The position numbers were made by a program, and so were the translations under genes. The notes under the pieces were generated by a model. The model saw nothing but the letters and a program-made list of their open reading frames with translations. It was not told the DNA's origin and ran no database searches. From Clostridia bacterium (GTDB lineage Bacteria; Bacillota_A; Clostridia; Lachnospirales; Lachnospiraceae), in assembly GCA_012515365.1 (NCBI GenBank), contig JAAYYM010000449.1:1-6681 (forward strand): a stretch of DNA of 6,681 bases, in the 5' to 3' direction. Position 1 is the first letter of the stretch. Every line of letters begins with the position of its first letter. Shown piece by piece: positions 1 through 5,576 of this stretch.

Positions 1-18
1 AATCCCGGGGAACAATAA
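1..18 (+). CDS. Possible 3' end of an upstream coding sequence
   Basis: Frame 1 reads Asn-Pro-Gly-Glu-Gln followed by TAA at 16-18, one base before the ATG of the next gene. Such spacing is typical of genes in one operon, so this may be the C-terminus of the preceding gene. Only five codons are visible, so neither the product nor the reality of the frame can be shown. Confidence 0.3.
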   Translation, partial: NPGEQ

Positions 19-19
19 A

Positions 20-370
20 ATGGAAAGTAAGGCAAATACAATCAAGAAATATATCAAACTTCATTTGTGTATTTTGGTGTATACAGGCTCTTCAGTAATG
101 TCAAAAGTGGCATCTACATATGAGTTTCTTTCTCTTGGCTACATCCTCTGTTTTTTTGTGATGTTTTTGATCCTGGGTTTGTACGCAATCTGCTGGCAGC
201 AGGCAATCAAAGGCTTTAGCCCGTCGATTGCATATTCTAATAAATCAGTAACCACGATCTGGGTATTGATTTTTTCTCAGATATTTTTTCATGAAGGGAT
301 AACGCTTAAAAATGTGATCGGAGCAGTGATCATTATTTTAGGGGTTATATTGGTGGCGCAGAATGAATAG
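20..370 (+). CDS. EamA/SMR-like small membrane transporter subunit (first of a pair)
   Basis: A 116-residue integral membrane protein with four hydrophobic segments at about residues 14-30, 37-58, 66-90 and 97-114. Seen in the sequence: the HLCILVYTGSSVMSK start, the YAICWQQAIK segment after helix 2, and the IFFHEGIT...GAVIIILGVILV ending, a form of the 'F-x-E-x-I-T...G...I-x-G' signature closing EamA/small-multidrug-resistance half units. Family members act in the cytoplasmic membrane as dimers; relatives such as ArnE/ArnF move undecaprenyl-phosphate-linked sugars. The gene overlaps the next one by 8 bp, which encodes a second protein of the same fold, so a heterodimer is likely. Substrate is unknown: a lipid-linked sugar flippase or a small-molecule exporter are both possible. 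The start is plausible because helix 1 follows directly, but the ribosome binding site is weak (GGGGAA at 7-12), so coupling to an upstream gene is possible; the frame is open to the window edge. Confidence 0.8.
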   Translation: MESKANTIKKYIKLHLCILVYTGSSVMSKVASTYEFLSLGYILCFFVMFLILGLYAICWQQAIKGFSPSIAYSNKSVTTIWVLIFSQIFFHEGITLKNVIGAVIIILGVILVAQNE

Positions 371-698
371 TTATGCATTTTTGATTTTTCTGACAGCATT
401 TGCATCTGCTGCTTCACAGATCCTTTTGAATCTGAGTAATCGTAGAACATATCCTAATAAAATACGAGAGTATGTGAATGTTTACGTGATTTCATCTTAT
501 GCGATCCTGACTCTTGTTCTGATCGCAAATACTTACATTATGAAATTTGTTGATCTGAAGATCGCACATGCTCTTGCCGCGTCGACCTATTTATTTACGA
601 TGATTTTAAGCAGAATCATCATGAAAGAAAAGATTACCAGAAAAAAAGTTATTGGGAATATTTTGATTATTGTTGGTATTTTTGTCTTTGTATGTTAG
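363..698 (+). CDS. EamA/SMR-like small membrane transporter subunit (second of a pair)
   Basis: A 111-residue protein, nearly all of it four hydrophobic segments at about residues 3-22, 38-58, 66-85 and 92-111. It carries the SQILLNLSN segment after helix 1, which matches the 'SQ-hydrophobic-L' pattern of SMR/EamA-like half transporters, and a closing MKEKITRKKVIGN stretch before the final helix, equivalent to the E-K-I-T signature of its partner. Its ATG lies inside the 3' end of the preceding gene (8-bp overlap), with only a weak GGTGG (352-356) as a ribosome binding site, so it is probably translated by coupling. The two proteins are divergent in sequence, as expected for an obligate ArnE/ArnF-like or paired-SMR heterodimer rather than a recent duplication. 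Partner and membrane location are inferred; the substrate cannot be read from sequence. No convincing terminator follows. Confidence 0.8.
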   Translation: MNSYAFLIFLTAFASAASQILLNLSNRRTYPNKIREYVNVYVISSYAILTLVLIANTYIMKFVDLKIAHALAASTYLFTMILSRIIMKEKITRKKVIGNILIIVGIFVFVC

Positions 699-736
699 TA
701 TTTTGCGATCAAGGTGTAATTCCGGTTTAGTCTGCA

Positions 737-765
737 TTGACAAAACGATGTGATTAAAATATATT
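737..765 (+). promoter_or_regulatory. Sigma-A-type promoter for the beta-mannosidase gene
   Basis: A consensus -35 TTGACA (737-742) is separated by 17 bp from TATATT (760-765). This predicts a start near 772 and a leader of about 40 nt ending in the GGAGG ribosome binding site at 799-803. An overlapping TAAAAT (755-760) is a second-choice -10. I see no clear CcpA cre-like operator, although a short AT-rich stretch around 754-772 could hold a regulator site. Confidence 0.65.
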
Positions 766-811
766 AAAAATAAGGCTTTTTTATACAACCATAGATGCGG
801 AGGATTCACTT

Positions 812-3304
812 ATGATATACCAGACTCTGAATGGTACCTGGATGATGAATGAAAAAGGAACTGATAAGTACCTTGAAGCTGCAATTCCGGGCTCCGTCAT
901 GTCCACTTTGCTTTTGCAAAGAAGAATTGAAGACCCATATTATCGTCTTAATGAATATAAAGCCAGAGAATTGTCACGAAGGGATTACTTTTTCTATCGT
1001 GAATTCGAGGTGCTTCCTGAGCTGTTTGAACAGGAGAGAATCAGACTTGTCTGCGAGGGTATTGATACACTTGCAAAAATATATATCAACGAAGTGTTTG
1101 TGGGACGAACGAATAATATGCATCGTACCTGGATTTTTGATGTGAAGAATTTTCTTCGCCCCGGTATCAATTTTATTAATATCGAATTTACATCCCCCAT
1201 TACTTATATTGAAACTTATCGTACTTCTACCGGAAAAGACATTACCTATACACCGACAGGCTGTATGAAGGGTAATCAGTTTATCCGAAAGTCCCACTGC
1301 ATGTTTGGATGGGAATGGGGTGCACAGATTCCGGATGTTGGCATCTGGAGAAATATTGATTTGATTGGCTATTCACTTGTGCGGATCAAGGATGTGGAAA
1401 TCCTGCAGAGTCATGAACCTGCCAGAGTTGTCTTGGAGGTTAATATCGAGGCAGAGGTATTTCGTAAGGCAAATTATGTTATCCATGCGGAGGTAGAAAC
1501 ACCAGAAGGACGTATCATTGCCAAAACACAGGATCTGGATAAGAATGAGGCGCATCTTTATATTGATATCGAAAATCCGAAGCTGTGGTGGCCAAATGGA
1601 ATGGGAAAACAGCCATTATATACGGTAACGGTTTTTGCAATGGATGAGAGCGGAAACCAGTGGGATGCAAAATCCTATAAAATAGGTCTTCGTACATTGA
1701 CTGTCAGTATGGATCATGATGAATGGGGAAATGAGTTTTGCTTCATGGTCAATGGCATTAAAATTTTTGCAATGGGTGGCAATTATGTTCCGGAAGACAC
1801 CATTTATCCGTTTATTACCAGAGAGAAGATTGATTATTTACTTAAGGCATGTGTACGTGCCAATTTTAATACGATTCGTGTGTGGGGCGGAGGCTATTAT
1901 CCTGCCGATGATTTTTATGAATTGTGTGATCAATATGGTCTTGTAGTATGGCAGGATTTGATGTTTGCGGGAAATATTTATGAAATGACAGATGATTTTA
2001 ATAAAAACATAGTGGCTGAAGCGATTGATAATACAAGAAGACTGAGACACCATGCATGCCTTGGATTATGGTGCGGAAATAATGATATGGAGGATGCATG
2101 GAGCAGCTGGCCTGATGTTATGAACCATTCAGAAGCACTTCGCAGAGACTATATCAAACAGTTTGAAGAGGTGTTGCCAAAAGCAGTTACCGAAACTGAT
2201 AAGCAGCATTTTTACTGGCTTTCGTCGCCATCCTCGGGTGGACATTTTGATAATCCGTCTGACGAAAGCAGAGGCGATAATCATATCTGGGATGTATGGC
2301 ATGGCATGAAACCATTCACGGAATATCAGAAACACTATTCTCGTTTTTGTTCAGAGTTCGGTTTTCAGTCATTTCCATCGATTAAAACCATTAAGACTTT
2401 TACAGATGAAAATGACCGTAATATCTTTTCAAAGGTGATGGAAAGTCATCAAAAGAACGATGCTGCAAATGGAAAGATGTTATACTATCTTTCTGAAAAT
2501 TTTTTGTATCCGCAAAGCTTTGAGGATCTGATCTATGTGACTCAGATTATGCAAGGTATTGCTGTCAAGTATGCAGTAGAGCATTTTAGGCGAAACAGAG
2601 GGCGCTGCATGGGAGCTTTGTACTGGCAGATCAATGACAGCTGGCCGGTAGCTTCTTGGTCAAGTATTGACTATTTTGGCAGATGGAAACCGTTGCAATA
2701 TATGGCGGCTAATTTCTTTGCTCCTGTTGCAGGATCGATCAAACGTGATGGAACGATTGTAGGTGTTTATGTTCAAAATGAGACTAAGCGCGCTGTCAGA
2801 CGTAAGGTAACAATTTCACTTCAGACAGTTAACTTTGTTGTATTGTTTGAAGAATCTTATGAAATCGATATTCCTCCGTATTCTGTCCAGAATGCCTGTG
2901 AAATCGATTTTGAAGAACTGGTTGTCGGACGTGAGGATTCGGTATTTATTGAAGCTTCTTTTATGGATGAAGAGGAAAATGTAACATCAGAAATAGAGAC
3001 ATTTGTTCCATTTAAACATTTACAGCTGCAAAAAACTTCAATATCATATTCAATTACGGATGTGACAGACGAATATGTCATCCGGATGATGAGCAGTTCA
3101 TTGGTTCTTTTTGTGGAACTAGACCTACAGCATGCAGATGCAATTTTTAGTGAAAACTATTTTAATTTATGCAGCAAACGAGAAAAGACGATCATACTGA
3201 AAAAATCAGAGATACGTTACCCGACCTTTGATGCGATGCCGATCCAGAGTGGATGGGATCTGGAACAACAGTTAATTATTCGTTCGCTGAGTGATACTTA
3301 TTGA
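812..3304 (+). CDS. Glycoside hydrolase family 2 beta-mannosidase, cytoplasmic
   Basis: An 830-residue GH2 enzyme expected to release mannose from the non-reducing end of beta-mannosides such as mannobiose from mannan or N-glycan cores. There is no signal peptide, so it should act in the cytoplasm on imported oligosaccharides. Visible layout: N-terminal jelly-roll sugar-binding domain (about 1-190, with FGWEWG and the GIWR pattern), Ig-like domain (about 190-295, with WWPNG at 259-263), TIM barrel (about 300-680, with TIRVWGGGYY from 354, VWQD at 379-382, YWQINDSWP from 604) and C-terminal beta-rich domains. The nucleophile is E515 in the SEFGFQS motif. The acid/base position, GNN-x at 422-425, is Asp425 (GAT at 2084-2086) where the family normally has Glu; the 90-residue separation agrees with the 429/519 pair I recall for the Cellulomonas fimi enzyme. 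Length is normal for the family. The start has GGAGG 8 bp upstream. It is probably the first gene of an operon with the DUF4250 gene and rarA. The family call is very firm; exact substrate is not shown. Confidence 0.93.
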   Translation: MIYQTLNGTWMMNEKGTDKYLEAAIPGSVMSTLLLQRRIEDPYYRLNEYKARELSRRDYFFYREFEVLPELFEQERIRLVCEGIDTLAKIYINEVFVGRTNNMHRTWIFDVKNFLRPGINFINIEFTSPITYIETYRTSTGKDITYTPTGCMKGNQFIRKSHCMFGWEWGAQIPDVGIWRNIDLIGYSLVRIKDVEILQSHEPARVVLEVNIEAEVFRKANYVIHAEVETPEGRIIAKTQDLDKNEAHLYIDIENPKLWWPNGMGKQPLYTVTVFAMDESGNQWDAKSYKIGLRTLTVSMDHDEWGNEFCFMVNGIKIFAMGGNYVPEDTIYPFITREKIDYLLKACVRANFNTIRVWGGGYYPADDFYELCDQYGLVVWQDLMFAGNIYEMTDDFNKNIVAEAIDNTRRLRHHACLGLWCGNNDMEDAWSSWPDVMNHSEALRRDYIKQFEEVLPKAVTETDKQHFYWLSSPSSGGHFDNPSDESRGDNHIWDVWHGMKPFTEYQKHYSRFCSEFGFQSFPSIKTIKTFTDENDRNIFSKVMESHQKNDAANGKMLYYLSENFLYPQSFEDLIYVTQIMQGIAVKYAVEHFRRNRGRCMGALYWQINDSWPVASWSSIDYFGRWKPLQYMAANFFAPVAGSIKRDGTIVGVYVQNETKRAVRRKVTISLQTVNFVVLFEESYEIDIPPYSVQNACEIDFEELVVGREDSVFIEASFMDEEENVTSEIETFVPFKHLQLQKTSISYSITDVTDEYVIRMMSSSLVLFVELDLQHADAIFSENYFNLCSKREKTIILKKSEIRYPTFDAMPIQSGWDLEQQLIIRSLSDTY

Positions 3305-3322
3305 TCAGAATGAGAGGACATG

Positions 3323-3508
3323 ATGATACCTAACGATCCGATTATGTTATTGAGTTTTATGAATATGAAACTGCGTGATTATGGAAAGAATCTAGAACAG
3401 CTTTGCGAAGATCTGGATGTCAGTGAAGAACAGATCTGTACAAAGCTTGGCTCTGTTAAGTACCGGTATGACGCAGAAAAAAATCAGTTTCTATCATTTG
3501 ATGAGTGA
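3323..3508 (+). CDS. DUF4250 family small protein
   Basis: A 61-residue soluble protein that I recognise as DUF4250 from the MIPNDPIMLLSF start, the LRDYGKNLEQLC segment and the closing Y-x-Y-D-x-x-x-N-x-F pattern. The function of the family is not known. The middle (about residues 22-45, LEQLCEDLDVSEEQI) looks like two short helices and is faintly reminiscent of a helix-turn-helix, but it is too small to call DNA-binding. Two adjacent ATGs are possible, at 3320 and 3323. I prefer 3323 because AGAGGA (3313-3318) would leave only 1 nt before the first ATG but 4 nt before the second, and because family members begin M-I-P-N-D-P. It starts 18 bp after the beta-mannosidase stop and ends 15 bp before rarA, so it is most likely co-transcribed with both. 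Confidence 0.8.
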   Translation: MIPNDPIMLLSFMNMKLRDYGKNLEQLCEDLDVSEEQICTKLGSVKYRYDAEKNQFLSFDE

Positions 3509-3519
3509 AAGATGAGTGA
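3500..3519 (+). repeat. 9-bp direct repeat at the DUF4250/rarA junction
   Basis: GATGAGTGA occurs at 3500-3508 and again at 3511-3519, with 2 bp between (period 11). The first copy supplies the last codons and TGA stop of the DUF4250 gene. The second supplies the ATG of a four-codon frame (ATGAGTGAGTAA, 3512-3523) whose stop touches the rarA ATG. It is probably a small slippage duplication. Confidence 0.7.
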
Positions 3520-3523
3520 GTAA

Positions 3524-4864
3524 ATGGATTTATTTGAATATGTGAGAGAAACAAATAAAGAAAAAGATGCACCGCTGGCAGCCAGACTGCGCCCAAGTAA
3601 GTTAAGTGAGGTGGTTGGCCAGCAGCATATTTTGGGGACAGATAAACTGCTTTATCGTGCAATTAAAGCAGATAAGATCAGTTCCCTGATTTTTTATGGT
3701 CCGCCCGGAACAGGAAAAACAACGCTTGCAAAGGTGATTGCGCACACAACAAGCTCTGAGTTTAAGCAGATCAACGCGACAGTTGCCGGGAAAAAGGATA
3801 TGGAAGAGGTCGTTACGAAGGCACGTGAAGTGCAGGGCATGTATGGAAAAAAGACAATTTTATTTATCGATGAGATTCATCGGTTTAACAAAGCCCAGCA
3901 GGATTATCTGCTTCCTTTTGTCGAGGATGGTACGATTACACTGATTGGTGCGACAACAGAAAATCCATATTTTGAAGTCAATGGTGCTTTGATTTCGAGG
4001 TCACATATTTTTGAACTAAAACCGTTGTCTTCTGAGGATGTGAAGACGATTCTTAAAAGGGCAGTATATGATCAAGAAAAGGGAATGGGCGCTTATGATG
4101 CTCTCATAGAAGAGGATGCACTTGAATTTCTGGCAGACATTTCAGATGGTGATGCCAGACAGGCGTTAAATGCCATTGAACTTGCTATTTTGACAACTAA
4201 ACGAAGTGAAGATGGGCACATACATATTACACTCGAGGTTGCTTCTGAGTGTATCCAGAAACGAGTGGTACGCTATGATAAGACAGGTGACAATCATTAC
4301 GATACCATTTCTGCATTTATTAAAAGCATGCGAGGTTCAGACCCTGATGCAGCTGTATTCTATCTTGCAAAGATGCTTTACGCAGGTGAAAGTGTAACTT
4401 TTATATCTAGAAGAATCATGATTTGTGCAGCCGAGGATGTGGGAAATGCAGATCCAATGGCTTTGACTGTTGCGACCAGCGCAGCACAGGCTGTGGAGAG
4501 AGTCGGGATGCCGGAAGCGCAGATCATCCTGTCGCAGGCAGTGATCTATATCGCAACAGCACCGAAAAGCAATGCATCGTGTAATGCTGTATTTGATGCA
4601 ATGCAGGCTGTTTCAGAAACAAAGAACGTGACAATTCCGGTGCATTTACAGGATGCACATTATAAAGGCGCGGCAAAGCTTGGACATGGAGCAGGATATC
4701 AATATGCTCATGTTTATCCAAATCATTATGTGGAACAGCAGTATCTGCCTACAGAACTTGTCGGAAGAAAATTTTATCAGCCTTCAGGCAATGGATATGA
4801 GCAGAAAATTGAGACGTACATGAAATGGCTTCGTGAAGAGGCAAAAAAAGAAAGCAGCTTATAA
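3524..4864 (+). CDS. rarA: Replication-associated recombination protein A (RarA/MgsA), AAA+ ATPase
   Basis: A 446-residue clamp-loader-like AAA+ ATPase of the RarA/MgsA/WRNIP1 family, which acts as a tetramer at stalled or gapped replication forks with SSB and RecA. Visible: the LAARLRPSKLSEVVGQ box (18-33), Walker A GPPGTGKTT (59-67), Walker B ILFIDEIHRF (112-121), sensor 1 region GATTENP (142-148), a candidate arginine finger in ISRS (R159), and the sensor 2 region DGDARQALN. The C-terminal tetramerisation region is complete, with SMRGSDPDAAVFYLA, CAAEDVGNADPMAL and GAGYQYAHVYPNHY. All ATPase residues look intact and the length is close to the usual 420-450. The ribosome binding site is poor; the ATG directly abuts the stop of a four-codon reading frame (3512-3523) and lies 15 bp after the DUF4250 stop, so translational coupling is plausible. 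The last 6 bp overlap the convergent DUF4364 gene. Confidence 0.95.
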   Translation: MDLFEYVRETNKEKDAPLAARLRPSKLSEVVGQQHILGTDKLLYRAIKADKISSLIFYGPPGTGKTTLAKVIAHTTSSEFKQINATVAGKKDMEEVVTKAREVQGMYGKKTILFIDEIHRFNKAQQDYLLPFVEDGTITLIGATTENPYFEVNGALISRSHIFELKPLSSEDVKTILKRAVYDQEKGMGAYDALIEEDALEFLADISDGDARQALNAIELAILTTKRSEDGHIHITLEVASECIQKRVVRYDKTGDNHYDTISAFIKSMRGSDPDAAVFYLAKMLYAGESVTFISRRIMICAAEDVGNADPMALTVATSAAQAVERVGMPEAQIILSQAVIYIATAPKSNASCNAVFDAMQAVSETKNVTIPVHLQDAHYKGAAKLGHGAGYQYAHVYPNHYVEQQYLPTELVGRKFYQPSGNGYEQKIETYMKWLREEAKKESSL

Positions 4865-4873
4865 AAGCTGCTT
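4843..4873 (-). terminator. Intrinsic terminator of the DUF4364 gene, lying across both stop codons
   Basis: A perfect 9-bp inverted repeat, AAGCAGCTT (4852-4860) and AAGCTGCTT (4865-4873), flanks a 4-nt loop. Read on the minus strand, the stem is followed by T, C and then seven Ts (4849-4843), which is a good intrinsic terminator. On the plus strand the stem is followed by CATAAG, without a U tract, so termination of rarA there should be weaker. The hairpin includes the stop codons of both convergent genes. Confidence 0.75.
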
Positions 4874-5371
4874 CATAAGATATGCGTATATTTCCTGATT
4901 TTTGGTTCTCCAGCTGTCACATATATGGATGGCAGCTTCTTCGGATGGAACCGTTAATGTCAGATCGATCAGATCAACTTTCTTTTCTTTTACCACCAAA
5001 CGTGCAGCATAGTCCATGCTGGTTGTCTTGTAATAAGTAGCCTGAGTAGACACTTCATTTCGAAGTTCTAATTTACTGTCTTTTAGATAACTGTTGATAT
5101 CTTCCTTAATCGAATCAGAAATTCGATTGCTAAAAAAGGAAAGGGTTTCACGTCCTTCTTCCGTAATTGTCAGATGAGAACTGTTTCGGATGGTTTTGAT
5201 TGCAATCAGGCCTGAATCATTTAGTTCGTAAATGACCTGCTGCAGTGTGAAATAATTTGTATATTCCTTTTTTATGATGATCTCGAATACCTGTGATCTG
5301 GTTAGCGAAAAGTTTAATTTATCTAAGATATAAAGAACGATAAGTTTGTATTGAGTCAATGGATCGGTCAT
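4859..5371 (-). CDS. DUF4364 family protein, winged-helix-like putative regulator
   Basis: A 170-residue soluble protein that I recognise as DUF4364 from its MTDPLTQYKLIVLYILD start and the YTNYFTLQQVIYELNDSGLI segment (37-56). Residues about 8-80 read as a winged helix: helix 1 (8-18), a helix-turn-helix around 24-52, and a hydrophobic strand pair with the wing ending LTITEEGRETLSFF (67-80), a PadR/MarR-like pattern. The remainder (about 85-170) is a helix plus a beta-rich C-terminal domain of unknown role. No target is known to me. The frame stays open upstream to 5461, but the start at 5371 is clearly right: it carries GGAGGTGA (5377-5384) 5 nt upstream, matches the family start, and lies 18 nt after the predicted transcription start. 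It is divergent from the membrane protein gene at 5577 and convergent with rarA. Autoregulation or control of the 5577 gene is inference. Confidence 0.85.
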   Translation of the reverse strand: MTDPLTQYKLIVLYILDKLNFSLTRSQVFEIIIKKEYTNYFTLQQVIYELNDSGLIAIKTIRNSSHLTITEEGRETLSFFSNRISDSIKEDINSYLKDSKLELRNEVSTQATYYKTTSMDYAARLVVKEKKVDLIDLTLTVPSEEAAIHICDSWRTKNQEIYAYLMKQLL

Positions 5372-5395
5372 ATTACTCACCTCCAAGTTAATTTT

Positions 5396-5424
5396 ATTAT
5401 ATTTGATGTTTTTAAGCAAGACAA
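5396..5424 (-). promoter_or_regulatory. Promoter of the DUF4364 gene
   Basis: On the minus strand, TTGTCT (plus coordinates 5419-5424) is followed after exactly 17 bp by a perfect TATAAT (5396-5401). Transcription should begin near 5389, giving a leader of only about 18 nt that consists mostly of the ribosome binding site. Confidence 0.65.
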
Positions 5425-5457
5425 TTATCTGCTGAGGATATAATATCAACTTGTCTT
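5418..5457. promoter_or_regulatory. Inverted repeat and palindrome between divergent promoters, candidate operator
   Basis: AAGACAA (5418-5424) and TTGTCTT (5451-5457) form a perfect 7-bp inverted repeat whose arms cover the two divergent -35 boxes, with centres 33 bp apart (about three helical turns). Between them lies GATATAATATC (5437-5447), an 11-bp palindrome around one central base. Either could bind a regulator. The repeat may also simply reflect two similar -35 boxes facing apart. Confidence 0.35.
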
Positions 5458-5479
5458 TCATTTACTGCTATGCTAAAAT
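5451..5479 (+). promoter_or_regulatory. Promoter of the duplicated membrane protein gene
   Basis: TTGTCT (5451-5456), a 17-bp spacer and TAAAAT (5474-5479), with an extended -10 TG at 5471-5472. Transcription should start near 5486, leaving a leader of about 90 nt before the ATG at 5577. The leader can form a weak bulged stem (GTCTGCG 5511-5517 with CGC-AA-AGAC 5526-5534). Confidence 0.6.
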
Positions 5480-5576
5480 TAAGGAAGAATTTGTCGCTCG
5501 TTCACGAATTGTCTGCGGTAATAGACGCAAAGACTTTATTACTTAAAATAAGAGATTAACGTGGAGGAACATAAGC

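Noticed and set aside
606..809. Minus-strand open frame of 67 codons across the gap before the beta-mannosidase
   Set aside because: It overlaps the end of the second SMR-like gene and the promoter at 737-765, has no convincing domain, and is poor in protein-like composition.
974..1297. Minus-strand open frame of 107 codons, and a plus-strand frame at 849-1145
   Set aside because: Both lie inside the beta-mannosidase gene, whose own frame carries clear family motifs throughout; their translations look like shadows.
5439..5444. A plus-strand TATAAT as another -10 box
   Set aside because: No acceptable -35 lies 16-18 bp upstream; it is better explained as part of the palindrome GATATAATATC.
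5372..5461. N-terminal extension of the DUF4364 protein to an ATG at 5461
   Set aside because: The extension would cover the predicted promoter and ribosome binding site; the start at 5371 has GGAGGTGA at ideal spacing and matches the family's M-T-D-P-L-T-Q-Y start.
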